Source: JANMMJ01 sp964543235 (GTDB taxonomy: Bacteria; Pseudomonadota; Alphaproteobacteria; Rhizobiales; Aestuariivirgaceae). Taken from it: a stretch of 64,000 nucleotides of DNA. The position numbers and the translations under genes are program-made. Where the stretch lies: positions 1 to 64,000 of the forward strand of contig CAZIXE010000006.1 in assembly GCA_964543235.1 (NCBI GenBank), given 5' to 3'. This document shows positions 16,920-26,178 of the stretch, piece after piece (the stretch's first letter is position 1; each line of letters starts with the position of its first letter). The notes under the pieces were generated by a model. It was not told the DNA's origin and did not search any database. It worked only from the letters and a program-made list of their open reading frames with translations.

Positions 16920-17585
16920 TCACGGCGCTGCCGAGAGGCGCTGCAATTCGGCACCATTGGTGATCGCCAGGCTGCCACGGCCGACCTGCACCCAGCCGCG
17001 GCGCTGAAATTCCTGGAGCTGGCGGGTGATGACCTCGCGGGCCGAGCCCAATTCGGCGGCGAGCTGCTGATGGGTGGCGGTGACCTGATGGCCAGCGCCG
17101 GCGAGCTGCAGGAGCTTCTGGGCGAGGCGGATATCAATTCGGGCGAATGCCACCTCGTCGATCAGCTTGAAAATCTCGGTCATGCGCCGGCTGAAGGCGG
17201 TGAAGACAAAGCGGCGGAAGACCGGCGAGCGCGCCATCAGCTCGTCAAAGACGCCGCGCGGCACCGCGACCGCCGTGACGTCGGTCTCGGCGATGCCGCT
17301 GGCCAGATAATCCTCGTCGGCGAGCAGGCAGGCAGTTGTCAGCACGCAGCTTTCGCCGGCACTCACGCGGTACAGGACAATCTCGCGGCCACCCTCCGAA
17401 ACCTGCTGCACGCGGACTGTGCCGTCGAGCAGCAGCAGGAGATGGGCCGGCGCCTTGCCGGGCCCGAAGATCGTGCTGCCCTTCCTGACCTGCACGATCT
17501 GGCTGGAGCGTTCGAGACTGTTGCGCAGCTCCGGTTCGAGCTGGCTCAGGCCAGGGAAGCGTTCGATCCAGGCGGGCGAGACCAT
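16920..17585 (-). CDS. Crp/Fnr-family transcriptional regulator
   Basis: 221 residues: an N-terminal cyclic-nucleotide-binding-like beta-roll, a dimerisation helix (FSRRMTEIFKLID) and a C-terminal winged helix with recognition segment SAREVITRQLQEFQRRG. Fnr iron-sulfur cysteines are absent at the N-terminus, but two cysteines in the effector pocket region (Cys80 and Cys86, in GESCVLTTACLL) could sense redox or sulfur species. The start at the ATG whose first base is 17585 avoids overlap with the upstream transpeptidase gene. It precedes the MBL and DUF442 genes on the same strand and probably controls them; this is inference from position. Confidence 0.85.
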   Translation of the reverse strand: MVSPAWIERFPGLSQLEPELRNSLERSSQIVQVRKGSTIFGPGKAPAHLLLLLDGTVRVQQVSEGGREIVLYRVSAGESCVLTTACLLADEDYLASGIAETDVTAVAVPRGVFDELMARSPVFRRFVFTAFSRRMTEIFKLIDEVAFARIDIRLAQKLLQLAGAGHQVTATHQQLAAELGSAREVITRQLQEFQRRGWVQVGRGSLAITNGAELQRLSAAP

Positions 17586-17640
17586 GACCGGAGCAGGATA
17601 GACGGCGGGACAGCAAAGACCAAGGGCGTCGGGCGTGGCT

Positions 17641-18891
17641 TCAGATGCCGCTGACCGGCTCCGGCTGGCCGTCGACGAAGCCGGTGCCGTCGAGCTGGTA
17701 GACGTCGGGGCGGAACTGGACGCGGCCATCCTCGCTGGCCCAGGCGGTGAGATACATGAGCCGCACATCGATGCGGTTCCGCACGCTCACGTCATGGCGC
17801 TCGCCGCTCGCGGCGATCTCCTCGATGTAGTCGAGATCGAAGCCGTCCTGCCCGGCCAGGATCCAGTCGACGAGAACATGGACCTTGTCGACCCGAATGC
17901 AGCCGGAGCTCTGGTAGCGGTCGCCCTCGCCGAACAGCTCCTTGTGGGGGGTATCGTGGAGATAAACGTGGAAGCGGTTCTGGAAATTGATCTTGAGCGA
18001 GGCCATGGCGTTCTGGCCGCCAGGATCCTGGCGGAAGAAGTAGCGATCAGGCGCCACCGTCGACCAGTCAACCGTCATGGGATCGATTTCTGGGCCACCG
18101 ATACCGTCGAAAACCCGGATCTGCATTGCCTCGAGGGCGCGAGGGTCGGCGATCAGTTTGGGTATCAGGTCCTTCTGCACGATAGAGGCGGGGGCGTTCC
18201 AGTAGGGGTTGAAGTTGATCTCGCTGATCTGCGCATTGAGCGCGGGGGTCGGGCGAGAAGGCTTGCCGGCGACGATGTTGTGGCGGGAGTAGACGGTGCC
18301 GAGGCTGACGGTCTCGAGCTGGGCGGAAGGCACATTGACCAGGATGTAGCGCGGCCCGAGCTCGTCGAGGTGGCGGGCGATGCGCGGATAGTTGGCTTCG
18401 AGCTGCGACAGCCGCCACTCGGCCGGCACGTTCAGTTCCACGAGCGTCCTGGCATCGAGCTTGCCACTCTGGCCCAGCCCGTGATTGGCCTGGAAGGCAC
18501 GGAGGGCGAGATCCAGCTCGCCGTCGAATTTCTCCGGCCGCTCCACAGCCAGCGCATCGACCGGCTGATAGCCCTCGCGGATCAGGCGATGGCGGAGCAG
18601 GATGACTTCGTCGCGCTTGTCGCCCTTGGCGAGTTTGATGGCAGGCAGTTCGGGCCAGCCGCCATTGCGCACGATGTCCCGATACATGGCGATGGCCTGC
18701 TCCATGGCGGCAATTGAACCCAGGGTCAGCATTGGGGTTTCGATACTGCCTGCCAGGATTTCGGTCCGGGTAACGGCCTTGCCCTGTTTTGCGGCAAGGG
18801 CGGTGACCGAGCCGGTCTGCTCGGCGCGGGCGGGGATGCCAGCCAGGGCTGCGGCCATCAGCAGCGCGGCACGGCGCGAACACGTGAACAC
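17641..18891 (-). CDS. L,D-transpeptidase (YkuD family) with peptidoglycan-binding domain
   Basis: 416 residues. A signal peptide (SRRAALLMAAALAG, cleaved near PARA), a central PG_binding_1 domain (about residues 95-155) and a YkuD catalytic domain carrying HDTP (His312) and SSGCIRV (Cys331) are visible. It resembles the YcbB/LdtD class that makes 3-3 cross-links in peptidoglycan, the main cross-link type in polarly growing rhizobia. A GTG start with first base 18891 is chosen because AGGAG lies seven bases before it; an upstream GTG at 18918 has none. Confidence 0.9.
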   Translation of the reverse strand: MFTCSRRAALLMAAALAGIPARAEQTGSVTALAAKQGKAVTRTEILAGSIETPMLTLGSIAAMEQAIAMYRDIVRNGGWPELPAIKLAKGDKRDEVILLRHRLIREGYQPVDALAVERPEKFDGELDLALRAFQANHGLGQSGKLDARTLVELNVPAEWRLSQLEANYPRIARHLDELGPRYILVNVPSAQLETVSLGTVYSRHNIVAGKPSRPTPALNAQISEINFNPYWNAPASIVQKDLIPKLIADPRALEAMQIRVFDGIGGPEIDPMTVDWSTVAPDRYFFRQDPGGQNAMASLKINFQNRFHVYLHDTPHKELFGEGDRYQSSGCIRVDKVHVLVDWILAGQDGFDLDYIEEIAASGERHDVSVRNRIDVRLMYLTAWASEDGRVQFRPDVYQLDGTGFVDGQPEPVSGI

Positions 18892-18952
18892 CGATTGTCT
18901 CCTTGGGCGACGGACCACCGCTCCAGACTCTACAAAGTTGGTAAACCGGTCA

Positions 18953-21010
18953 TTAATACGGGGTTGCCGAAAGGCCGATCACCTCGCGCCGGAACGGCAG
19001 GCCGGGATCGGCAACGGGTCCTTCGCCGAGTTCCTCGGCATAGCGGCGCCCGGCATGGACAGCATGGGCAATGGTGGCCGGTGCCCAGGCATCGCCGATG
19101 GCGCGGAAAGGCAAAGCCTGGGCGGCAAGTCTGGCAGTGAGCGACGTTTCCGGGAGGCGCATGGTGACCATCACGACGGCGCCGGCCGCCAGCGGCTCCA
19201 CCCTGCCGGTGAAAACACAGGTTGTGACGACATGGTCAGCCGCAATTGCGGACACGGCGCGGTTGGCGAGGATCACCACGCCCAGTTCCAGGAGGCGTGT
19301 CTGGATGCGGGACTGTTCGAGCGAGGCGCGCGTGAAGCTGGAGACAAGGGCGGCAGGCGTCACGAGCCTCACCCGCCTGCCATGGTGGGCCAGCAGCTCG
19401 GCCACCACGCCACCCATGTAGTAGTGGTCGTCGTCATAAATCACCACGTCTTCCGCGTCCGGCAACCGGCCATCCATCAGGTCGTCCGGCGTGAGGACTT
19501 GCATGTCCGTCGCAAGGGCGAGCGGCCTGCCATGGTAGCGACCCACGCCGTCGGGACGCCATTTTGCGCCGGTGGCAGCGACCACATGGTCGGCACCGAA
19601 TTCAGCGACCTGCTCGGCGGTCATATGGCTTTCGAGATAGAGTTCGACATTGGTCATCTTGCCAATCTGCAGGAGCCGCCAATCGCGTACCCGCGACCAA
19701 GCTGCCAGGCCCGGCAGGCGGCACTCTCTGGCGACACGACCACCAGCCTCGCCGGCGGCGTCGGCGATGGTAACCCGGTAACCCCGCTGGCCAAGGGCGC
19801 GGCCGGCCTCGAGACCGGCGGGACCGGCGCCGACGATCAGAACCGACGCGCCGGCATGCGCGGGGCGGATGCGTTCGGGATGCCAGCCGCGGCGCCATTC
19901 CTCGCCTATGGCCGGATTCTGGGTACAGCGGATCGGCGACATGGTGTAATCGCCGGTGACGCAGATGTTGCAGCCGATGCATTCGCGGATGTCGTCAAGG
20001 CGGCCTTCTTCGATCTTGCGGGGAAGAAAGGGGTCGGCGATCGAGGGGCGGGCCGCGCCAATCATATCCATGATGCCCTGGCGAATGACGCGGACCATGG
20101 AGTCCGGCGATGTGTAGCGTCCGACCCCCACCACCGGCTTGGTGGTCAGACGTTTCACGCCTTTGATGTAGGGTTCCTGGAAACCTTCTTCAGAGAAGCG
20201 CGAGGTCTGTGAATCGTGATCCCAGTGGGCGAGCGAGAGATCCCAGAGATCGGGGAGCTCGGCGATCATGGCGATGGCGTCCTCGACCTCGGCGGGCTCC
20301 AGGCCATCGGGTCCCATGAACTCGTGCATGGCGATGCGCACGGGCACCGCGCAGGTGTGGCCGACGGCGTCCTTCGTGTCCTCGATCACTTCGCGCAACA
20401 GGCGAACGCGGTTTACGAGCGAGCCACCATATTCGTCGATGCGGTCATTGGTGGCACGGGACAGGAACTGCTCGAAAATGCCGAGGCCGTGACCGGCATA
20501 GACGTAGATGAGGTCAAAGCCGGCGGTGCGGGCCCGCAGCGCGGCCTCGCGGTGCATGCGGCGCAAGCGACGGATATCCTCGAGGTCCATGGCGCGGGCC
20601 TGGACCGGGTCATTGAAGAAACTCGCGGCGGGCAGGGCGCGTGGCGCCATGGGAGCTTCGCGCGACCAGAGGTTAACGGCCGTAAACCCGGAGTGGCACA
20701 GCTCGATGCCGGCCAGGGCACCATGGCTCCTGATGCTGGCGGCAATGCGCGACAGCATCGGGATATCGTGATCGCTCCAGATGCGCAGTTCGGAGTACGG
20801 CGTGACATCCGATGTATAGTGGATCTCCGCCATCTCCGTGCAGACCACGGACCAGCCGCCCTCAGCCTTGATGCCCCGCATGGCAGCATTGGCGGAGGGG
20901 TCGCGCCAGCCCATGCCGTTGCAGTGCGGAACCTGGTAGAAGCGGTTGCGTGCGGTCAGGGGCCCGATGCGAACGGGCTCGAAAAGGATATCGTAACGGG
21001 GATCGCGCAT
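18953..21010 (-). CDS. Trimethylamine/dimethylamine dehydrogenase-like FMN/4Fe-4S oxidoreductase
   Basis: 685 residues. An Old Yellow Enzyme-type FMN barrel (1-340) carries Cys30 in FYQVPHC, the residue that bonds FMN covalently in trimethylamine dehydrogenase. A 4Fe-4S site follows at Cys344, Cys347, Cys350 and Cys362, then an ADP-binding domain beginning LIVGAGPAGLEAG. Catalytic-position residues Tyr171, His174 and Asp266 are kept, as is Trp263. The trimethylammonium cage is altered: the Tyr60 position is Met60, and the third aromatic in the cysteine loop is not Trp. The enzyme should therefore oxidise another amine, with electrons passing to an ETF-type acceptor. It diverges from a FadL-like porin gene. 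Confidence 0.85.
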   Translation of the reverse strand: MRDPRYDILFEPVRIGPLTARNRFYQVPHCNGMGWRDPSANAAMRGIKAEGGWSVVCTEMAEIHYTSDVTPYSELRIWSDHDIPMLSRIAASIRSHGALAGIELCHSGFTAVNLWSREAPMAPRALPAASFFNDPVQARAMDLEDIRRLRRMHREAALRARTAGFDLIYVYAGHGLGIFEQFLSRATNDRIDEYGGSLVNRVRLLREVIEDTKDAVGHTCAVPVRIAMHEFMGPDGLEPAEVEDAIAMIAELPDLWDLSLAHWDHDSQTSRFSEEGFQEPYIKGVKRLTTKPVVGVGRYTSPDSMVRVIRQGIMDMIGAARPSIADPFLPRKIEEGRLDDIRECIGCNICVTGDYTMSPIRCTQNPAIGEEWRRGWHPERIRPAHAGASVLIVGAGPAGLEAGRALGQRGYRVTIADAAGEAGGRVARECRLPGLAAWSRVRDWRLLQIGKMTNVELYLESHMTAEQVAEFGADHVVAATGAKWRPDGVGRYHGRPLALATDMQVLTPDDLMDGRLPDAEDVVIYDDDHYYMGGVVAELLAHHGRRVRLVTPAALVSSFTRASLEQSRIQTRLLELGVVILANRAVSAIAADHVVTTCVFTGRVEPLAAGAVVMVTMRLPETSLTARLAAQALPFRAIGDAWAPATIAHAVHAGRRYAEELGEGPVADPGLPFRREVIGLSATPY

Positions 21011-21183
21011 GATGCTCGCCTGCTGGTGTCCGGATGGCCTGAGCCTTGTAGCAAGGCATCGGACGGGCAGCCAGACTGGCGCCGGCGAACAGCTTGCAGT
21101 CCGGACGAATTCGGTATCTTATGAACCGCCAATGAGGGGACTCGGCCACGGACGGCGGTGCGGGCGAGGAGATGGGGCTGAAA

Positions 21184-22410
21184 ATGGCAATCACGGTGAG
21201 GTCCCGGCTGGCCTCTTTCGGATACGGCGGGATTGTCCTGGCATGCTTGGCAGGCGCGGCGGATGCAGCAGGGTTTGCCATCCGGGAACAATCGGCGGAA
21301 GGACAGGGAGCGTCCTTTGCCGGGGTTGCGGCGGGAACCAATGGGCTCTCGTCCATGTTCTGGAACCCCGCCACGATCACCCTGCACAACGAATTCGGCT
21401 ACAGCTCCGAATCGAACTTCTCGGTGATCGTGCCGTATGCGCGGGCAAAGGACGGCAGTGGCTTCCTTGGCAATCCCGACAGCGGCAATATTGGGGTGAC
21501 GTCGCTGACGGGCGCGTCCTATTCGGTTTACGGCCTTACCGACGACATCACGCTTGGCCTCTATATGGGCGCGCCGTTTGGCCTCCGGACCAATGCCGAT
21601 ACCTGGATGGGGTCGCTGCATGGCGATCAGTCCGACGTGCTGACGTTCAATGTCAACCCGAACATCGCTTATGAGTTCAACGACATGCTGAGTGTCGCAG
21701 TGGGCGTGCAGGGGCAGTACATGCGGGTCAAGCTGACCTCCGATTCGCCTCTGGGGGCTGAGGTATTCAATGCCAAGGCGGACGATATCGGCTTCGGCTT
21801 CACCGCAGGCGTGCTGTTCACGCCAAACGATGCGACCTCGGTCGGACTTGGCTTCAGATCATCAATCAGTCATTCATTACAGGGCGACGGCGCGCTGCTG
21901 CCGGCTGGTTTCGATGGCGACATCAGTGCCGATTTCGACTCGCCCGAAACAGTCACGCTGGGTATCAGACACCGTCTGACCGAGGATCTGACAATCATGG
22001 CGGGGGTCGAATGGGCGAATTGGAGCCGCTTCAAGAGCCTCGACATCATCCGGGATGACACCGGCGCGGTCCTCGCCGGCACAACGGAGAACTGGAAGGA
22101 CTCCTGGTATTACTCGATCGGGGCAGAGTATTCAGTTACGGACAAGCTAAAAGTGCGCGGCGGCTTTGCCTACGAGAACTCATCGGTGCCAGATGCGACA
22201 CGGACTCCGCGGGTCCCCGACAATGACCGCTACTGGCTGTCGGCGGGAGCCAGCTACAAGCTCAATGACTGGATCACCGCCAGTGCCGCCTACAGCTATG
22301 TCTTGATGGAGGACGGCGACATCAGCCTTACGGCACCACCCTCCAACCTCGATGCCACGTTCAAGCAGCACTTCCATATCATTTCGGCGGGTGCGACGCT
22401 GGACTGGTAG
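21184..22410 (+). CDS. FadL/TodX-family outer-membrane transport protein
   Basis: 408 residues. A signal peptide ending near AADA is followed directly by AGFAIREQSAEGQGASFAG, the N-terminal hatch signature of the OMPP1/FadL/TodX family. The motif SSMFWNPA is also diagnostic, and the protein ends in Trp like other barrels. These channels admit hydrophobic molecules such as fatty acids and aromatics through the outer membrane. I chose the second ATG at 21184, since the first at 21172 directly abuts its only Shine-Dalgarno. It is divergent from the amine dehydrogenase-like gene. Confidence 0.9.
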   Translation: MAITVRSRLASFGYGGIVLACLAGAADAAGFAIREQSAEGQGASFAGVAAGTNGLSSMFWNPATITLHNEFGYSSESNFSVIVPYARAKDGSGFLGNPDSGNIGVTSLTGASYSVYGLTDDITLGLYMGAPFGLRTNADTWMGSLHGDQSDVLTFNVNPNIAYEFNDMLSVAVGVQGQYMRVKLTSDSPLGAEVFNAKADDIGFGFTAGVLFTPNDATSVGLGFRSSISHSLQGDGALLPAGFDGDISADFDSPETVTLGIRHRLTEDLTIMAGVEWANWSRFKSLDIIRDDTGAVLAGTTENWKDSWYYSIGAEYSVTDKLKVRGGFAYENSSVPDATRTPRVPDNDRYWLSAGASYKLNDWITASAAYSYVLMEDGDISLTAPPSNLDATFKQHFHIISAGATLDW

Positions 22411-22416
22411 GCAGCA

Positions 22417-22767
22417 TCAGCGGCTGGCGTTTCGCTCGGCAAGGAAACGCTCAAACTCGCTGCGATCCCGTGCATCGCGGAGCTTCTGGACATAGGCTGC
22501 GAAGGCTGCTTCCTCCTCCTCGAGGCGTTTCAGTGTCTCTGCCTTGTAGGAGTCGAAGGCGGCATTGCCGCTTGAGCCCGGGCCGGGCTTGCGCCTGAGC
22601 CATGCCTTGACTTCCTCCGCGGCATTGTCGAGGAGCCCGTCGATACTCCCGCCCCAGAGTATGTAGCCGATGGCCAGCAGCCCCAAAGGCCACCAGACGA
22701 CAAAGCCCATGATGACCGCAAAGATGGCGAGAGGTGTCCAGCGGCGCTGACGTGACTGCGTGGTCAT
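22417..22767 (-). CDS. DUF2852 membrane protein
   Basis: 116 residues. One or two hydrophobic helices occupy residues 12-40 (FAVIMGFVVWWPLGLLAIGY), followed by an amphipathic, charged tail ending in a coiled-coil-like segment (ETLKRLEEEEAAFAAYVQKLRDARDRSEFERFLAERNAS region). This matches the alphaproteobacterial DUF2852 family, which has no known function. It is convergent with the FadL-type gene, with a six-base gap, and divergent from the dehydratase gene. Confidence 0.75.
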   Translation of the reverse strand: MTTQSRQRRWTPLAIFAVIMGFVVWWPLGLLAIGYILWGGSIDGLLDNAAEEVKAWLRRKPGPGSSGNAAFDSYKAETLKRLEEEEAAFAAYVQKLRDARDRSEFERFLAERNASR

Positions 22768-22852
22768 GGTGGGTGCCTCCTCGTGTCAAGTCTCCCCACC
22801 ATGTGGTTGCTCCGTTTACATCTTCAAGAGCCTCGCGTAGTTTCCCGCGCCC

Positions 22853-23836
22853 ATGGCCCAAGCACTTCCCGATGTTTCCGATATCGAAGCCGCCGCTCGC
22901 CGGCTGCATGGTCTCGCCGTTCGCACACCGGTGCTGCAACATGCTGGTCTCGACGCGCTGAGTGGCGGTCAGATACTTGTGAAGGCCGAAAGCCTGCAGC
23001 GAACGGGATCGTTCAAGATCCGGGGGGCGTGGAACTGCATTTCGCAACTGCCGGAGGACGCGGTGCGCCGCGGCGTCGTCGCCTATTCTTCCGGAAATCA
23101 TGCGCAAGGCGTTGCCGCTGCGGCACAACTGCGTGGCTTGCCAGCAACGATCGTGATGCCGGCCGACACGCCGGAGATCAAGAAGGCCAGCACGGAAGGC
23201 TTCGGAGCACGCATTGTGCTCTACGACCGCAACAGCGAGAGTCGGGAAGAGATCGCCGCCCGGCTGGTCGAGGAGAGCGGAGCCTATCTGGTGCCGCCTT
23301 TCGAGCATCGTGACATTATCGCCGGCCAGGGCACGGTGGGACTTGAGCTTGCCGACCAGGCCGCACAACAGGGGGGTCTGCTCGATGCCATCCTGGTCAG
23401 CTGCAGCGGCGGAGGGCTCGCGGCCGGAATCGCGCTTGCCATGGAGGCTCGCTCACCACGGACGGCTGTCTATACGGTTGAGCCTGAGGGTTTCGACGAC
23501 TATCGCCGCTCGCTTGCGGCGGGACGGCGGGTGCGCAACAAGAAGGCGTCCGGCTCGATCTGTGATGCCTTGCTGTCGCCGGAACCCGGCGAATTGACCT
23601 TTGCAATCAACAAGTCAAGGCTCGCAGGCGGGCTTGCAATTAGCGATGACGAGGTACGGAGCGCAATGCGCTATGCCTTCCAGCACTTGAAGCTGGTGCT
23701 GGAACCCGGCGGCAGCGCGGCGCTCGCCGCCGTATTGAGTGGCAAGTTTGACTGCATCGGAAGACGTATCGGCGTTATCGCCTCGGGGGGCAACGCAGAT
23801 GCGCAGTTGTTCGCCGCGGTGATCGCAAGCCGTTAA
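22853..23836 (+). CDS. PLP-dependent threonine/serine (or hydroxyaspartate) ammonia-lyase
   Basis: 327 residues of the fold-type II PLP family. The PLP lysine is Lys55 in GSFKIRGAW, followed by SSGNHAQGVA and the glycine-rich phosphate loop SCSGGGLAAG. There is no C-terminal ACT domain, so this is a catabolic, non-feedback-regulated form such as a short threonine dehydratase, serine racemase/dehydratase or threo-3-hydroxyaspartate dehydratase; these cannot be separated by eye. Its stop shares the TTAA at 23833-23836 with the opposing gene's stop. Confidence 0.85.
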   Translation: MAQALPDVSDIEAAARRLHGLAVRTPVLQHAGLDALSGGQILVKAESLQRTGSFKIRGAWNCISQLPEDAVRRGVVAYSSGNHAQGVAAAAQLRGLPATIVMPADTPEIKKASTEGFGARIVLYDRNSESREEIAARLVEESGAYLVPPFEHRDIIAGQGTVGLELADQAAQQGGLLDAILVSCSGGGLAAGIALAMEARSPRTAVYTVEPEGFDDYRRSLAAGRRVRNKKASGSICDALLSPEPGELTFAINKSRLAGGLAISDDEVRSAMRYAFQHLKLVLEPGGSAALAAVLSGKFDCIGRRIGVIASGGNADAQLFAAVIASR

Positions 23837-24876
23837 CCGACGGCAGAGGCCGGTACGTCGTTGGCCAGCGGAATCTCAGCCGTTTCGCTGGTCTTGCGCC
23901 GGATGATCACCACGCGCTTGCGCTCCGGCGCCGGTTCCGTCACCGTCACTGACTTCATCGCAGCGGCCGGTGGGGATGCTGGCTGCGGTACATTCTCGAC
24001 GGCGCCAGCCGCAGCCGGATCGATGGCCTGCTGTTCACCTGCCGGGGATGACGGCGTCAGGCGCTTGACAATAACATGGGCCCGCTTGGGGGCGGCATCG
24101 GGTTCGGGCGTGCGAGGTTGCACGGCCGGTTCAGGTTGGCGCGCTGGCGTGACCGGATCGCGGGCGGATGGGGCGGCAGCAGCAATAACCTTCATGGCGG
24201 GTGATGGTTTGGCGGCTGCCGGCTCGAAGATCTCCTCGTCCCGGATGAAGTAGGAGAGGCTTTCGGGTCCGGGCGGCGATGGCTTAGCGGAGCGCGGCCG
24301 TGCGCCGGTCGCCGCCGTGATACGATCGTCGAGGTGTGCCAGCAGGCCCATGGCTTTGGCGATGCGCTGGCTCAGCACGTCCTGTTTCCATGCCAGAGAC
24401 TGAAGTTCGCTTGCCTGGTTTTCGATCACGGCGACGTCAGCCCTGGCCGGGTCAGCTGCCTTGAGTGACGCCGACATGCTGTTGATAGTCTCGGTCTGCG
24501 CCATCAGGGCATGGGCTGCCGATCTCGCCGACTCCGCCATCCGCTCGTAGATCTCGGCGTCATCCTGCAGGGCACCGCCATCGGGGAGCAAGTGGTTGCG
24601 GACCGAAGCGATTTCGGTCCGCGTCTTGCGGATCACCTGCAGAAGCGAATTGAGCTCGGCCGTCTCGCCAGCACCCGCCGGGGCCGCAACGGCGTGCGAC
24701 AACACGGCATTCTCCAGCTTGTGAATAGCCTCCAGCAGAATCCGAGTGTCGGCAAAGCGATGGCGTTTGGCGTATTCTTCGAGGAACCATCGGCCACGCG
24801 AAGATTCCATCACGGCCTGTTCCAGCGCATCATAGTCCAGGCCCGGAAAGGCCTTTTCACTCTCAACCATACTCAC
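23833..24876 (-). CDS. Conserved alphaproteobacterial protein of unknown function
   Basis: 347 residues. A helical N-terminal half (about 1-190) contains ESSRGRWFLEEYAKRHR near residues 25-40, a pattern I recall from uncharacterised alphaproteobacterial proteins, and coiled-coil-like segments. The C-terminal half is Pro/Ala-rich and presumably disordered, with Lys/Arg patches (KRAHVIVKR, ERKRVVIIRRK). No signal peptide or membrane helix is visible. Either the GTG whose first base is 24876 (GGGAAG six bases upstream) or the ATG two codons later may be the start. A scaffold or regulatory role is possible but unsupported. Confidence 0.7.
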   Translation of the reverse strand: MSMVESEKAFPGLDYDALEQAVMESSRGRWFLEEYAKRHRFADTRILLEAIHKLENAVLSHAVAAPAGAGETAELNSLLQVIRKTRTEIASVRNHLLPDGGALQDDAEIYERMAESARSAAHALMAQTETINSMSASLKAADPARADVAVIENQASELQSLAWKQDVLSQRIAKAMGLLAHLDDRITAATGARPRSAKPSPPGPESLSYFIRDEEIFEPAAAKPSPAMKVIAAAAPSARDPVTPARQPEPAVQPRTPEPDAAPKRAHVIVKRLTPSSPAGEQQAIDPAAAGAVENVPQPASPPAAAMKSVTVTEPAPERKRVVIIRRKTSETAEIPLANDVPASAVG

Positions 24877-24951
24877 GAACGACTTCCCGCAGTTGCCCTG
24901 GCCCGGCCTCCGCCGCGCCTTCCCGCCAAAGACTATTGTGGAAAACGGTGA

Positions 24952-26178
24952 ATGTTTGGTTTAGACGCGGCGTCTCGCCCGATGCCCCGACCCATGCCGG
25001 CCCGCAGTTTCGCCATCCGCGTCTCCCTGCTGTTCCTGTTCCTGTTTTTCGGGATGGGTATCCAGCTGCCGTTTCTGCCGCTGTGGCTCAAGGACAGGGG
25101 GCTTGCGGAAACCGATATCGCAACCATTCTCGCCGCGCAGATCGCCATCCGCATCGTGTCGGCCCCAGCCGGCGCCTTCCTCGCCGATCGTCATGGCACC
25201 CGGCGGGCAATGATCCAGGGGGGAGCGCTGGCAGCGTTTGCCGCCTATGTCCTGCTCTGTTTCCTCGACGGCTTCTGGTTGCTCCTCATGGGCGTGGTGG
25301 TGGCAGGGGCCTGCTTTTCGATGATCGTGCCGTTGGCGGAAGCCCTGGCGGTCGAAGGGGCAAGCCTGCACGGTCTCGATTTCGGAAGGCTCAGGTTGTG
25401 GGGCACGCTCAGTTTCATGGCCGGCAACGTCGTCGCCGGTCTGTTGCTGGAAGTCGTACCGGTCAGCAATGTCATCGTCATGATTGCCCTGGCACAGGGA
25501 ACGCTGCTGGTAGCCACGGTCTGGCTGCCGCCCGATCCGTCGGCGGCGCCAGGCGGACAAGCTGCTACGACGTTGCGCGTGTCCGATGCGTTGCGGCTGT
25601 TTGCGCATCCGGCCTTCCCGCTGTTTCTCGCTGCCGTGAGTTTCGGCCAGGCCAGCCATGCGGTCTATTACAGTTTCGGCTCGGTGCACTGGCAAGCGCT
25701 CGGGTACTCCGAGATCGTGATCGGTCTGCTGTGGCTGACGGGCGGCGTGGCGGAGGTGCTGGTGTTCGGGCTTGCCGGCAAGCCGGTGCGGATCCTGGGA
25801 CCGGTGATGATCATACTGATCGGCACGGCGGGTGGCGTGCTGCGCTGGTTCGTCACGGCAACCGATCCCATGCTTGCGCTGCTGTTTGCAGTGCAGGCGC
25901 TGCACGCGTTCTCCTTCACGCTCACGCATTTCGGGACCGTGCTCTACATTCAGCAGTTTGTGTCGCAGCCGCTGCGCAACACGGCCCAGGGTCTCTATGC
26001 GGCCCTCTCCGGCGGGCTGGCAATGAGTATTGCTACGGTCATTTCGGGCCCGCTCTATCGCGATTACGGCGGCGGTGCGTATCTGGTGATGGCGGCTGTT
26101 TCCTGTGCCGCGGTCGGGTTTGTCCTGGGGCTGCTGCGGTTCAGCCCCAGAGAGCGGGCGATGGGGGGAACATCGTAG
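24952..26178 (+). CDS. MFS transporter, HcaT/nucleoside-symporter-like
   Basis: 408 residues with about 12 transmembrane segments. The first helix contains FFGMGIQLPFLPLWL, and DRHGTRRAM is the cytoplasmic loop motif between helices 2 and 3, characteristic of the MFS_1-like group that includes the phenylpropionate permease HcaT. The substrate cannot be read from sequence. Its 3' end overlaps the 3' end of the opposing epimerase gene by 38 bases. Confidence 0.85.
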   Translation: MFGLDAASRPMPRPMPARSFAIRVSLLFLFLFFGMGIQLPFLPLWLKDRGLAETDIATILAAQIAIRIVSAPAGAFLADRHGTRRAMIQGGALAAFAAYVLLCFLDGFWLLLMGVVVAGACFSMIVPLAEALAVEGASLHGLDFGRLRLWGTLSFMAGNVVAGLLLEVVPVSNVIVMIALAQGTLLVATVWLPPDPSAAPGGQAATTLRVSDALRLFAHPAFPLFLAAVSFGQASHAVYYSFGSVHWQALGYSEIVIGLLWLTGGVAEVLVFGLAGKPVRILGPVMIILIGTAGGVLRWFVTATDPMLALLFAVQALHAFSFTLTHFGTVLYIQQFVSQPLRNTAQGLYAALSGGLAMSIATVISGPLYRDYGGGAYLVMAAVSCAAVGFVLGLLRFSPRERAMGGTS

